From Nocardioidaceae bacterium (GTDB lineage Bacteria > Actinomycetota > Actinomycetes > Propionibacteriales > Nocardioidaceae), in assembly GCA_017744365.1 (NCBI GenBank), contig JAGIBL010000004.1, positions 1 to 64,000 of the forward strand: a stretch of DNA of 64,000 bases, given 5' to 3'. Made by a program: the position numbers and the translations under genes. The notes under the pieces are model-generated. The model was not told the DNA's origin, searched no databases, and was given only the letters and a program-made list of their open reading frames with translations. Positions 55,941 to 64,000 of this stretch are shown here, piece by piece; position 1 is the stretch's first letter, and the number at the start of each line of letters is the position of its first letter.

Positions 55941-56013
55941 AGGGCACTAGCTCAACTGGCAGAGCATCGGTCTCCAAAACCGAAGGTTGGGGGTTCAAGT
56001 CCCTCGTGCCCTG
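55941..56013 (+). tRNA. tRNA-Trp (anticodon CCA)
   Basis: Acceptor AGGGCAC/GTGCCCT with discriminator G, anticodon stem TCGGT/ACCGA around CT-CCA-AA, T-arm GTTCAAGTC. Just upstream of secE, as in other actinobacteria. Confidence 0.97.
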
Positions 56014-56055
56014 CGAGAGGAATCGCGAGAGATCGCCGAGAGGAAGAAGGAAGTC

Positions 56056-56304
56056 GTGTCGGAGAACACCTCGGCGCGATCGGCCAAGTCCGAGCGCACG
56101 AGCCCGATCACGTTCTACCGCCAGGTCGTCGCCGAGCTGCGCAAGGTCGTGTGGCCGACGCAGCAGCAGCTGGTGACCTACTTCATCGTGGTGATGGTGT
56201 TCGTGCTGTTCATGATCGCGATCGTGTCGGTCCTGGACCTGGCCTTCGGCAAGGCGGTCTTCCAGGTGTTCGGCAGCGACACGAGCAAGAGCACGGGCAA
56301 GTAG
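56056..56304 (+). CDS. secE: Preprotein translocase subunit SecE
   Basis: 82 residues from GTG 56056 (GGAAGAAGGAAG upstream). A short cytoplasmic N-domain precedes the conserved amphipathic helix [16 protein letters not shown] and one membrane span ([19 protein letters not shown]). Essential part of the SecYEG channel. Followed 68 bp later by nusG. Confidence 0.96.
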   Translation: MSENTSARSAKSERTSPITFYRQVVAELRKVVWPTQQQLVTYFIVVMVFVLFMIAIVSVLDLAFGKAVFQVFGSDTSKSTGK

Positions 56305-56372
56305 CCCGAGCCCCGGCCGGCGCGGACGCCGGCGACGAGCACGAACCAGGCAACGAGCAGTACGGAGAGAAC

Positions 56373-57356
56373 GTGTCGGACCAGTACGACGAGACCCAGG
56401 ACGCTCCCGAGGAGACCTCGGCCGAGTCCTTCGAGGCCGCCCTCGAGGCCGCGGTCGCCGAGGACGAGGGCGCGGCCACCGAGCAGGTCGACGCCGAGCT
56501 CGCGGGTGACGCCACCGAGGACGTTCTCGAGGACGCTCCCGCGGACGCCCTCGCCGAGGACGCGGACGCCGACGTCGACGAGGCCGACGAGACCGTCGAG
56601 GCGGCCGCGGAGGTCGCCGAGGACGCCGAGGAGATCGCCGACGAGGCGGCTGTCGAGCCCGCCTCCGACGAGGAGGCCGCGTCCGACGAGGCCGCGTCCG
56701 ACGAGGCTGCTGCCGACGAGCCCGCCGCGGACCCGCTCGAGGAGTTCCGCGCCGCGCTGCGCGAGAAGATCGGCGACTGGTTCGTGGTGCACACCTACTC
56801 CGGCATGGAGAACCGGGTGAAGGCCAACCTCGAGAACCGGATCACCTCGCTCAACATGGAGGACTACATCCACGAGGTCGTGGTCCCCACCGAGGAGGTC
56901 GCGGAGATCAAGAACGGCCAGCGCAAGCTGGTCAAGCGCACCGTCCTCCCCGGCTACGTGCTGGTCCGGATGGACCTCACCGACGAGTCCTGGTCCGCCG
57001 TCCGGCACACGCCGTCGGTGACCGGCTTCGTCGGCCACAGCCACCAGCCGGTGCCGCTGAGCCTGGAGGAGGTCGAGAACATGCTCGCCCCCGCCGTCCA
57101 GGCCGAGGTCGAGGCCGCCGCGGCGACCGAGGCCGCTGCCGCCGGCGTCCCGGCCCGCCCGACCGCCAAGACCCCGATCACCGTCGCCGACTTCGGCGTC
57201 TCCGACTCGGTGATGGTCGTCGACGGTCCGTTCGCCACGCTGCACGCGACGATCACCGAGATCAACGCGGAGGCGCAGAGGGTCAAGGCCCTCGTCGAGA
57301 TCTTCGGCCGGGAGACCCCGGTCGAGCTGAGCTTCAACCAGATCCAGAAGGTCTGA
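56373..57356 (+). CDS. nusG: Transcription termination/antitermination protein NusG with long acidic N-terminus
   Basis: 327 residues from GTG 56373 (GGAGAGAA upstream). The first about 125 residues are almost all Glu, Asp and Ala (repeats such as DEAASDEAA), disordered and absent from E. coli NusG (181 residues). The NGN domain (about 130-245) starts [16 protein letters not shown], contains [11 protein letters not shown]; an Ala-rich insert (about 245-265) leads to the KOW domain ([15 protein letters not shown]). It binds RNA polymerase and the ribosome or Rho. Confidence 0.96.
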   Translation: MSDQYDETQDAPEETSAESFEAALEAAVAEDEGAATEQVDAELAGDATEDVLEDAPADALAEDADADVDEADETVEAAAEVAEDAEEIADEAAVEPASDEEAASDEAASDEAAADEPAADPLEEFRAALREKIGDWFVVHTYSGMENRVKANLENRITSLNMEDYIHEVVVPTEEVAEIKNGQRKLVKRTVLPGYVLVRMDLTDESWSAVRHTPSVTGFVGHSHQPVPLSLEEVENMLAPAVQAEVEAAAATEAAAAGVPARPTAKTPITVADFGVSDSVMVVDGPFATLHATITEINAEAQRVKALVEIFGRETPVELSFNQIQKV

Positions 57357-57445
57357 GGACCGGGTCCGGCAGAAGCAGGTAGCACCAGGTGGCAGAGGCG
57401 TCGTACGGCGTCTCGTCATGACCACGAGAAGAAAGTAGAGAGAGC

Positions 57446-57874
57446 ATGCCCCCGAAGAAGAAGATCGCCGCACTGGTCAAGGTGCAGCTGCAGGCCGGTG
57501 CGGCCACCCCGGCGCCGCCGGTCGGTACCGCCCTGGGTCCGCACGGCGTCAACATCATGGACTTCTGCAAGGCGTACAACGCGCAGACCGAGTCCATGCG
57601 CGGCAACGTGATCCCGGTCGAGATCACCATCTACGAGGACCGGTCCTTCACCTTCATCACGAAGACCCCGCCCGCCGCGGAGCTCATCAAGAAGGCCGCC
57701 GGCATCGCCAAGGGCTCGGGCGTCCCGCAGAAGGACAAGGTCGGCAAGCTGACCAAGGACCAGGTCCGCGAGATCGCCGAGACCAAGCTGCCCGACCTCA
57801 ACGCCAACGACATCGAGGCCGCGATGAAGATCGTGGAGGGCACTGCCCGCTCGATGGGCGTCACGACCGACTGA
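57446..57874 (+). CDS. rplK: 50S ribosomal protein L11
   Basis: 142 residues. [30 protein letters not shown] and the C-terminal rRNA-binding domain (GTARSMGV). It forms the GTPase-associated stalk base with L10 and L7/L12. 61 bp before rplA. Confidence 0.98.
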   Translation: MPPKKKIAALVKVQLQAGAATPAPPVGTALGPHGVNIMDFCKAYNAQTESMRGNVIPVEITIYEDRSFTFITKTPPAAELIKKAAGIAKGSGVPQKDKVGKLTKDQVREIAETKLPDLNANDIEAAMKIVEGTARSMGVTTD

Positions 57875-57935
57875 ACCTCTGTGGAAGGACCGCGCTGGTC
57901 CGCTGACCACATCTTCCGAAAGTAGGAAACAACTC

Positions 57936-58649
57936 ATGCAGCGCAGCAAGACCTACCGCGCGGCGGCCGAGCAGTTCGACAAGGACGAGCTCTACGCCCC
58001 GCTCGCGGCCATCAAGATCGCCAAGACCACCTCGAAGAAGAAGTTCGACGAGACCGTCGACGTCGTCATGCGGCTGGGCGTGGACCCGCGCAAGGCCGAC
58101 CAGATGGTCCGCGGCACCGTGAACCTGCCGCACGGCACCGGCAAGACCGCCCGCGTGCTCGTGTTCGCGAACGCGGACAAGGCCGAGGCCGCCCGTGAGG
58201 CCGGCGCCGACATCGTCGGTGGCGACGAGCTCATCGAGAAGGTCAACGGCGGCTGGACGGACTTCGACGCCGTCGTCGCCACCCCGGACATGATGGGCAA
58301 GGTCGGCCGCCTCGGCCGCGTGCTCGGTCCGCGTGGCCTGATGCCGAACCCGAAGACCGGCACCGTGACGCCGGACGTGGCCAAGGCCGTGTCCGACATC
58401 AAGGGCGGCAAGATCGAGTTCCGGGTCGACCGGCACGCGAACCTGCACTTCATCATCGGCAAGGCGTCCTTCGACGAGGTGAAGCTCGCGGAGAACTACG
58501 CCGCCGCGCTCGAGGAGGTGCTGCGGCTCAAGCCGTCCAGCTCCAAGGGCCGCTACATCAAGAAGGTCACCGTCTCCACGACCATGGGCCCCGGCATCCA
58601 GGTCGACCCCAACCGCACCCGCAACGTGGCGGTCGAGGACGAGGCCTGA
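57936..58649 (+). CDS. rplA: 50S ribosomal protein L1
   Basis: 237 residues, full-length. [20 protein letters not shown] and [28 protein letters not shown]. It binds 23S rRNA at the E-site stalk and in many bacteria represses its own operon. In the 61-bp gap before it a short stem GGACC/GGTCC (about 57886-57900) could be the L1 target; that is inferred. Confidence 0.98.
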   Translation: MQRSKTYRAAAEQFDKDELYAPLAAIKIAKTTSKKKFDETVDVVMRLGVDPRKADQMVRGTVNLPHGTGKTARVLVFANADKAEAAREAGADIVGGDELIEKVNGGWTDFDAVVATPDMMGKVGRLGRVLGPRGLMPNPKTGTVTPDVAKAVSDIKGGKIEFRVDRHANLHFIIGKASFDEVKLAENYAAALEEVLRLKPSSSKGRYIKKVTVSTTMGPGIQVDPNRTRNVAVEDEA

Positions 58650-58682
58650 CCGCTGAGTCGGCTCATCTGAAAGCCTGAAACG

Positions 58683-58735
58683 CGCTGAGGCGGCGCAGAT
58701 GAAAGTCACTGACTTTCATCTGCGCCGCCTCGGCG
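58683..58735. repeat. Long near-perfect palindrome between rplA and rplJ
   Basis: A 21-bp perfect inverted repeat (58687-58707 and 58711-58731) with a 3-nt ACT loop extends to about 25 bp with one G-U pair. It starts GAGGCGGCGCAG and ends in the same sequence inverted, in this 357-bp gene-free gap. No T-tract follows. It could terminate the rplKA transcript or be a mobile palindromic repeat. Confidence 0.75.
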
Positions 58736-58794
58736 TTCCCGGGGTTTTCATCCGCGACGCCTCGCCGATTTGGCCGATCCCCGAGGGCACCCGT

Positions 58795-58946
58795 AGACTC
58801 CTGCGCTGGAACCGAAGACCGCCGGTGGATCCCGCGAGGGAGACGAAGGTTCGCGAGAGCGGACGGCCTGCGCAGGTGACACCGAGCATGACGGCGTACG
58901 CGCCGTTCCACGCCCTGTGCCCTGCGGCCAGGGCGTTCAGTTTTCT
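58795..58946 (+). ncRNA. Ribosomal protein L10 leader-like RNA
   Basis: This stretch has the features of the autoregulatory L10 leader: ACCGAAGACCGCCGG near 58808, GGACGGCCTGCGCAGGTGACAC near 58861, then an attenuator-like stem GCCCTG/CAGGGC (58912-58934) followed by TTTTCT. It precedes rplJ by 60 bp. A further 9-bp perfect hairpin (58964-58985, CGTCGTACG arms) comes between it and the ribosome site. Confidence 0.6.
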
Positions 58947-59006
58947 CCGGTCGACGTTCTCGTCGTCGTACGAACCCGTACGACGCCACACGTTGGAAGG
59001 AGTCCC

Positions 59007-59708
59007 ATGGCGCGGCCAGACAAGGCAGCAGCCGTCGCGGAGATCGTCGAGCAGTTCAACGAGTCCGCTGGCGCTGTGCTGACCGAGTACCGCGGGCTCA
59101 CCGTGAAGCAGCTGCAGGAGCTGCGGCGCTCGCTCGGTGACAACGCGAACTACGCCGTGGTCAAGAACACGCTGACCCAGCTGGCGGCCAAGGAGGCCGG
59201 CGTCGAGGGTTTCGACGACCTGCTCTCCGGCCCGACCGCGATCGCCTTCATCAACGGCGACCTCGTCGAGGCGGCCAAGGGTCTGCGTGACTTCGCCAAG
59301 GCAAACCCCGCCCTCGTCATCAAGGGCGGTTTCGTCGACGGCAGCCCGATGGACGCCAAGGAGATCGCCAAGCTGGCGGACCTGGAGTCCCGCGAGGTCC
59401 TGCTGGGCAAGCTGGCGGGCGCGATGCTCGCCTCGCTCTCCCAGGCCGTCTACCTGCTCAACGCCCCGCTCTCGCAGGCTGCCCGGCTCGCCGGCGCCCT
59501 GCAGGCGAAGGCAGAGCAGGACCCCTCGATCCTCGCAGGTGGTGCCGGCGCCGACGCGCCGGTCGCCGCCGAGGAGGCCCCGGTTGCCGACGAGGCGCCC
59601 GAGGCCCCCGCTGACGAGGCTCCGGCCGAGGAGGCTCCCGCCGCGGACGACGCTGCGGAGACCACCGAGGCCGCTGCCTCCGACGAGGGCGACACCGCCG
59701 AGGCCTGA
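59007..59708 (+). CDS. rplJ: 50S ribosomal protein L10, with acidic Ala/Glu-rich C-terminal extension
   Basis: 233 residues from ATG 59007 (TGGAAGGAG upstream). The N-domain ([39 protein letters not shown]) binds rRNA; helix about 150-175 binds L7/L12. Another about 55 residues follow, a disordered run of Ala, Pro, Asp and Glu ([13 protein letters not shown]). Usual bacterial L10 ends near 165-175, so this tail is extra. First gene of the rplJL operon; autoregulated through the leader. Confidence 0.97.
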   Translation: MARPDKAAAVAEIVEQFNESAGAVLTEYRGLTVKQLQELRRSLGDNANYAVVKNTLTQLAAKEAGVEGFDDLLSGPTAIAFINGDLVEAAKGLRDFAKANPALVIKGGFVDGSPMDAKEIAKLADLESREVLLGKLAGAMLASLSQAVYLLNAPLSQAARLAGALQAKAEQDPSILAGGAGADAPVAAEEAPVADEAPEAPADEAPAEEAPAADDAAETTEAAASDEGDTAEA

Positions 59709-59777
59709 GGCCCGGCAACCACCACCTGAAACCCGGCTGGCGCGGGTGCGCCGGCCAACGAGAAAGGAAACGCCATC

Positions 59778-60173
59778 ATGGCGAAGCTCAGCACCGACGA
59801 GCTGCTCGACGCTTTCAAGGAGATGACCCTCCTGGAGCTCAGCGAGTTCGTGAAGCAGTTCGAGGACACCTTCGGCGTGACCGCCGCCGCCCCGGTCGCC
59901 GCTGTCGCGGCTGCCCCGGCCGCCGGTGGCGCCGCCGGCGCCGGTGACGACGCTGCCGAGCAGGACGAGTTCGACGTCGTCCTCGAGGCCGCTGGTGACA
60001 AGAAGATCAACGTCATCAAGGAGGTCCGTGGCCTGACCTCGCTCGGCCTGAAGGAGGCCAAGGAGCTGGTCGAGGCCGCTCCGAAGGCGATCCTGGAGAA
60101 GGTCAACAAGGAGACCGCGGAGAAGGCCAAGGAGGCCCTCGAGGGCGCCGGCGCCACCGTCACGCTCAAGTGA
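59778..60173 (+). CDS. rplL: 50S ribosomal protein L7/L12
   Basis: 131 residues. N-terminal dimer domain ([25 protein letters not shown]), Ala/Gly-rich hinge, C-terminal GTPase-factor-binding domain ([33 protein letters not shown]). 69 bp after rplJ. Followed by a strong terminator. Confidence 0.98.
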   Translation: MAKLSTDELLDAFKEMTLLELSEFVKQFEDTFGVTAAAPVAAVAAAPAAGGAAGAGDDAAEQDEFDVVLEAAGDKKINVIKEVRGLTSLGLKEAKELVEAAPKAILEKVNKETAEKAKEALEGAGATVTLK

Positions 60174-60210
60174 TCTCCGCTCGCGCGAGCGAGCTGTAGC
60201 AACACCGCAA

Positions 60211-60253
60211 CGGGCGGTCGTTCCCCTCGGGAACGGCCGCCCGTTTCGCGTTT
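60211..60253 (+). terminator. Rho-independent terminator after rplL
   Basis: 15-bp stem CGGGCGGTCGTTCCC / GGGAACGGCCGCCCG with CTC loop, then TTTCGCGTTT. 37 bp past the L7/L12 stop; ends the ribosomal protein transcript. Confidence 0.85.
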
Positions 60254-60339
60254 CCGGAACCACGACGTTTACAGATCCATGACACGTGTCGAGAATCTGA
60301 GACGTTCGCGTCGCATGGTGACGTGGGCGTCGTGTTTGC

Positions 60340-60370
60340 GTAACTTAGCCCCGGGTTACTCGTTGGTTAC
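60340..60370. promoter_or_regulatory. Repeated GTTAC elements upstream of the mce operon
   Basis: GTAAC (60340) and GTTAC (60355) form an inverted pair with 10 bp between; a second GTTAC at 60366 repeats the first after 11 bp, one helix turn. Lies 63-93 bp before mceG. A regulator site is inferred; no regulator gene is adjacent. Confidence 0.35.
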
Positions 60371-60432
60371 CCAGGCGAAGAGTGTCGGGAGTCACACTCG
60401 GCGCTGCTTGTCGTACTGAGAGGGAGTTGTCC

Positions 60433-61386
60433 ATGGGCGTCGAGATCAAGATCGAGCACCTGACGAAGTCGTTCGGCAAGCAGCTGATCTGGAAGGACGT
60501 CACGCTCACCGTTCCCGCCGGCGAGATCTGCGTGATGCTCGGCCCGTCCGGTACCGGCAAGTCCGTCCTCCTCAAGACCCTGATCGGGCTCATCAAGCCC
60601 GAGGAGGGCTCGGTCGTCATCGAGGGCGTCGACATCGCGAGCTGCCCGGAGAAGGAGCTCTACGAGATCCGCAAGCTGTTCGGCGTGCTGTTCCAGGACG
60701 GCGCGATGTTCGGCTCGATGAACCTGTACGACAACGTCGCCTTCCCGCTGCGCGAGCACACCAAGAAGTCCGAGTCCGAGATCCGCAACATCGTCATGGA
60801 GAAGATGGACCTGGTCGGTCTCCTCGGCGCCGAGGACAAGCTGCCCGGCGAGATCTCCGGCGGCATGCGCAAGCGCGCCGGCCTGGCCCGCGCGCTGGTG
60901 CTCGACCCCGAGATCGTCCTCTTCGACGAGCCGGACTCCGGTCTGGACCCGGTCCGCACCGCGTTCCTCAACCAGCTGATCGTCGACCTGAACGCGCAGA
61001 TCGACGCGACCTTCCTCATCGTCACCCACGACATCAACACCGCCCGGACGGTGCCGGACAACATCGGCCTGCTCTACCACAAGCACCTGGCCATGTTCGG
61101 CCCGCGGGAGATGCTGCTGTCCAGCGAGGAGCCGGTCGTGCGCCAGTTCCTCAACGCTCAGCGCGTCGGCCCCATCGGCATGTCGGAGGAGAAGGACGCC
61201 GACGAGCTCGAGGCCGAGAAGGACCAGGAGCTGCCCCCGCTGCCCCCGATCCCGCTGCAGCTCGAGCCGTCCAACGGCATCCCGCGCCGCTCGCAGCGCG
61301 AACCCGGCGCCTGGTGCAGCGAGAACGGCGTCACCCCGCCCCCGGGCTCCTTCGCCCAGGGCATGTCCATGGCGATCGGGGACTGA
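60433..61386 (+). CDS. mceG: Mce-transporter ATPase MceG/Mkl
   Basis: 317 residues from ATG 60433 (GAGAGGGAG upstream). Walker A GPSGTGKS, Q-loop LFQDGAMFGSM, signature SGGMRKRAGLARAL, Walker B IVLFDEPDSGLDPV. The tail of about 60 residues after the ABC domain, ending EPGAWCSENGVTPP..., is the Mce-specific extension. It energises the lipid/steroid importer with the YrbE permeases. The place next to rplL matches mkl of mycobacteria. Confidence 0.93.
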   Translation: MGVEIKIEHLTKSFGKQLIWKDVTLTVPAGEICVMLGPSGTGKSVLLKTLIGLIKPEEGSVVIEGVDIASCPEKELYEIRKLFGVLFQDGAMFGSMNLYDNVAFPLREHTKKSESEIRNIVMEKMDLVGLLGAEDKLPGEISGGMRKRAGLARALVLDPEIVLFDEPDSGLDPVRTAFLNQLIVDLNAQIDATFLIVTHDINTARTVPDNIGLLYHKHLAMFGPREMLLSSEEPVVRQFLNAQRVGPIGMSEEKDADELEAEKDQELPPLPPIPLQLEPSNGIPRRSQREPGAWCSENGVTPPPGSFAQGMSMAIGD

Positions 61387-61393
61387 GCGGGAC

Positions 61394-62179
61394 ATGTCCT
61401 CGCTCACCGCGGACCGGGTTCTGGCACCGATCGGAACGGCCGGCAAGCTCTTCGCCTTCGGGCTCGACGTCGGGAGGTCGCTCTTCAAGCGCCCTTTCCA
61501 GACGCGTGAGTTCCTCCAGCAGGCCTGGTTCATCGCCTCGGTGACCATCGTGCCGACCGCGCTGGTCGCCATCCCCTTCGGCGCGGTCATCGCGCTCCAG
61601 GTCGGCGGCCTCATCAAGCAGTTCGGCGCGCAGTCGTTCACCGGCTCCGCCTCGGTGCTCGCGGTCGTCCGGGAGGCCGGGCCGATCGCCACCTCGCTGC
61701 TGATCGCCGGCGCCGGCGGCTCCGCGATCGCCGCGGACCTGGGCGCGCGGAAGATCCGCGAGGAGCTCGACGCGATGATGGTGCTCGGCATCGACCCGAT
61801 CCAGCGCCTCGTCGTCCCGCGCGTGCTCGCCTGCATGCTGGTCGCGGTCTTCCTCAACGGCCTGGTCAGCGTCGTCGGCGTGATCGGCGGCTACTTCTTC
61901 AACGTCGTCCTCCAGGACGGCACCCCCGGTGCCTACCTGGCCAGCTTCACCGCGCTCGCGCAGCTGCCCGACCTGTGGCAAGGCATGGCCAAGGCCCTCG
62001 TCTTCGGCCTGATCGCCGCCATCGTCGCGGCGTACAAGGGCATGAACGCGGCCGGCGGCCCGAAGGGCGTCGGGGACGCGGTGAACGAGTCCGTGGTCGT
62101 CACCTTCATGCTCCTGTTCGTCGTCAACTTCGTGATGAGCGCGATCTACTTCCAGCTCGTCCCGCCGAAGACCGGATAG
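61394..62179 (+). CDS. YrbE/MlaE-family permease A of the Mce system
   Basis: 261 residues, five to six membrane segments, with the MlaE domain: ALVAIPFGAVIALQVG, VVREAGPIATSLLIAGAGGSAIAADLGARKIREELDAM and ALFVFGL-like helix VFGLIAAIVAAYKG. The EExDAM region is the coupling loop to MceG. 7 bp after mceG. It forms a heterodimer with the next permease. Confidence 0.93.
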   Translation: MSSLTADRVLAPIGTAGKLFAFGLDVGRSLFKRPFQTREFLQQAWFIASVTIVPTALVAIPFGAVIALQVGGLIKQFGAQSFTGSASVLAVVREAGPIATSLLIAGAGGSAIAADLGARKIREELDAMMVLGIDPIQRLVVPRVLACMLVAVFLNGLVSVVGVIGGYFFNVVLQDGTPGAYLASFTALAQLPDLWQGMAKALVFGLIAAIVAAYKGMNAAGGPKGVGDAVNESVVVTFMLLFVVNFVMSAIYFQLVPPKTG

Positions 62180-62188
62180 GCGGCGACC

Positions 62189-63016
62189 ATGGCTGACATC
62201 AAGCAGGTCTACGAGCGTCCGCTCGCCTTCCTCGACAAGCTCGGCGAGGAGCTGGCGTTCTACATCCGCGCCCTGATCGCGACCCCGCGCTCGGTCACCC
62301 GCTACCCCAAGGAGATCCTCCGGCTGCTCGCCGAGGTCACCCTGGGAAGCGGCGCCCTCGCGGTCATCGGCGGCACCGTCGGCGTCATCACCGCGATGGC
62401 GTTCTTCACCGGCACCGAGGTCGGCCTGCAGGGCTACGCGTCGCTGAACCAGATCGGCACCGCGGCCTTCTCCGGCTTCGTCTCGGCGTACTTCAACACC
62501 CGCGAGATCTCCCCGCTGATCGCCGGCATCGCGCTGGCCGCCACCGTCGGCTGCGGCTTCACCGCGCAGCTCGGCGCGATGCGGATCTCCGAGGAGGTCG
62601 ACGCGCTCGAGGTGATGGCGATCCCGTCGATGCCGTTCCTGGTCACCACCCGGATCGTCGCCGGCCTGGTCGCGATCATCCCCCTGTACGTCGTGGGCCT
62701 GCTGTCGTCGTACTTCTCCACCCGGCTCGTGGTCACGAAGTTCTTCGGGCAGAGCTCGGGCACCTACGACCACTACTTCAACCAGTTCCTGCCACCCGGT
62801 GACGTGCTCTGGTCCTTCGGCAAGGTCCTCGTCTTCGCGGTGGTGGTCATCCTGATCCACTGCTACCACGGCTACACCGCCAGCGGCGGCCCGGCGGGCG
62901 TGGGCGTCGCGGTGGGTCGCGCGGTCCGGACGTCGATCGTGGCGATCAACGTGATCGACCTGTTCCTGTCGATGGCGATCTGGGGCTCCACGACCACGGT
63001 CAGGTTGGCGGGCTAG
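62189..63016 (+). CDS. YrbE/MlaE-family permease B of the Mce system
   Basis: 275 residues, MlaE domain with GTVGVITAMAFFTGTEVGLQG, AATVGCGFTAQLGAMRISEEVDALEVM coupling loop and VLVFAVVVILIHCYHGY. Starts with a 25-residue cytoplasmic piece. 9 bp after permease A; its stop (TAG) shares a base with the next GTG start. Confidence 0.93.
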   Translation: MADIKQVYERPLAFLDKLGEELAFYIRALIATPRSVTRYPKEILRLLAEVTLGSGALAVIGGTVGVITAMAFFTGTEVGLQGYASLNQIGTAAFSGFVSAYFNTREISPLIAGIALAATVGCGFTAQLGAMRISEEVDALEVMAIPSMPFLVTTRIVAGLVAIIPLYVVGLLSSYFSTRLVVTKFFGQSSGTYDHYFNQFLPPGDVLWSFGKVLVFAVVVILIHCYHGYTASGGPAGVGVAVGRAVRTSIVAINVIDLFLSMAIWGSTTTVRLAG

Positions 63017-64000
63017 TGACCAAGATCCTTCTCAACCACAAGCTTCTCGGCGTCGTGTTCGTCGGGTTGCTGTTCCTCGGCGTCTGGACGGTGAACGCCG
63101 TCTTCACCCAGAAGTTCACCTCGTTCGACAAGGTGCGCCTGGACACCGACACCATCGGCCTGCAGCTGCCGGCGCGCGCGGACGTGAAGATCCGCGGCGT
63201 CATCATCGGCCAGGTCACCAAGGCGGAGTCGGGCCCGAACGGCGCCGAGCTCACCCTGGGCATCTACCCCAGCAAGATCAAGATCGTGCCGAGCAACGTG
63301 ACCGCCTCGATCGTGCCGAAGACGCTCTTCGGCGAGAAGTACGTCTCGCTGGATGTACCGGCCGGCACCCCGAGCGACGCGCCCAAGCTGAAGAAGGGCG
63401 ACCGGATCACCCAGACCAAGCTGCCGATCGAGGTCGAGCGCGTCCTCAACGACATCTACCCGCTGCTGCGCGCGGTCCAGCCGGCCGAGCTGAACTACAC
63501 GCTCAACGCGATGGCGACCGCGCTGGAGGGCCGCGGCGAGAAGATCGGCGAGAACATCGAGACGCTGGACAGCTACCTCAAGCGGATCAACCCGCAGCTG
63601 CCGGCGTTCATGGAGGACCTGCGGCTGCTCTCCAAGGTGTCCGGCACGTACGCCGACGTGGCACCGCAGATCGCGGCGACGCTGCGCAACACGGTGAAGA
63701 CCGGTGGCACCCTGGTCTCCCGGGAGCAGAAGCTGCACGCGTTCCTCAAGGACGTCTCCGCGTTCTCCAACACCAGCAAGGCGTTCCTGGACGCGAACGG
63801 CGACAACATCGTCCGGCTCGGCCAGCTCAGCGAGCCGCAGCTGCGGCTGCTGGAGCGCTACGCCCCGGAGTTCCCCTGCCTGCTGGAGGGCCTGGTCAAG
63901 CAGGCGCCCCGGCTGGCCAGCACGTTCCGTGGCTTCATCTTCCACATCGACCTCATCACGCTGCCGCGCCAGCCCCGCGGCTACGGCCCGCAGGACAAGC
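63016..64000 (+). CDS. Mce-family protein (MceA type), 3' end beyond the window
   Basis: GTG 63016, 328 codons seen, open at the window edge. One N-terminal membrane anchor (LLGVVFVGLLFLGVWTV), then the MlaD/Mce domain (FDKVRLDTDTIGLQLPARADVKIRGVIIGQV, about 35-120) and the helical MceA-type domain (from about 125). It is the first of the usual six Mce subunits forming a tunnel outside the membrane to carry lipids to the YrbE permeases. Substrate class (sterol, fatty acid or other) is not shown by the sequence. Confidence 0.92.
   Translation, partial: MTKILLNHKLLGVVFVGLLFLGVWTVNAVFTQKFTSFDKVRLDTDTIGLQLPARADVKIRGVIIGQVTKAESGPNGAELTLGIYPSKIKIVPSNVTASIVPKTLFGEKYVSLDVPAGTPSDAPKLKKGDRITQTKLPIEVERVLNDIYPLLRAVQPAELNYTLNAMATALEGRGEKIGENIETLDSYLKRINPQLPAFMEDLRLLSKVSGTYADVAPQIAATLRNTVKTGGTLVSREQKLHAFLKDVSAFSNTSKAFLDANGDNIVRLGQLSEPQLRLLERYAPEFPCLLEGLVKQAPRLASTFRGFIFHIDLITLPRQPRGYGPQDK

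Overview
The window is very GC-rich (roughly 70% or more by eye), uses many GTG and TTG starts, and packs genes with 4-bp ATGA/GTGA overlaps. Gene content points to an actinobacterium, most likely Nocardioidaceae (Nocardioides-like). The markers are the order tRNA-Thr, tRNA-Met, rpmG, two MaoC dehydratases, murB ... tRNA-Trp, secE, nusG, rplK, rplA, rplJ, rplL, mceG; an ImuA'/ImuB/DnaE2 mutasome behind a mycobacterial-type SOS box; a DUF222/HNH protein; and a DUF4032 protein. The genus is inferred from gene content, not from an rRNA gene (none is present).

Region 1 (1-3.3 kb): the end of a DUF222/HNH nuclease, an AhpD-like protein, and an overlapping QEGLA-metallopeptidase / glutathione-synthase-like ATP-grasp pair. 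Region 2 (3.3-14.2 kb): an amine-catabolism locus made of a dimethylglycine-dehydrogenase-like FAD/GcvT enzyme, a choline/ethanolamine-kinase-like phosphotransferase, an APC permease, a FadR-type regulator, a glutamine-synthetase-like gamma-glutamyl ligase, an aldehyde dehydrogenase, an SDR and a gamma-glutamyl hydrolase. It is the layout expected for import of a small amine, gamma-glutamylation, oxidation and release. Region 3 (14.2-16.3 kb): a small ORFan, a free-standing intein relative that has lost its catalytic residues, and a pseudogene coupled to it. Region 4 (16.3-26 kb): an SDR, PEP carboxylase, a four-gene carbohydrate ABC transporter operon behind a perfect CRP-type site, and a DUF4032 kinase-like protein.

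Region 5 (25.9-31.6 kb): the SOS-controlled mutasome imuA'-imuB-dnaE2. Region 6 (31.6-41.2 kb): an MFS exporter, an HxlR regulator divergent from an MMPL transporter, a 22-bp repeat block, then a TetR-P450 operon divergent from an MpaB-like oxygenase / ALDH / SDR operon with a palindrome between them. Region 7 (41.3-44 kb): a caspase-like protease translationally coupled to an alpha/beta hydrolase, the best candidate here for an undescribed (defence-like) system. Region 8 (44-50.6 kb): housekeeping and stress genes (glutamine methyltransferase, DEAD-box helicase, pirin, tag, lrgAB, amidase).

Region 9 (50.6-60.3 kb): translation and transcription core with three tRNAs, L33, MurB, adenosine deaminase, aspartate aminotransferase, SecE, NusG, and ribosomal proteins L11, L1, L10 and L7/L12, including an L10-leader-like attenuator. 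Region 10 (60.4-64 kb): mceG followed directly by two yrbE permeases and the first mce gene, which runs off the window end.
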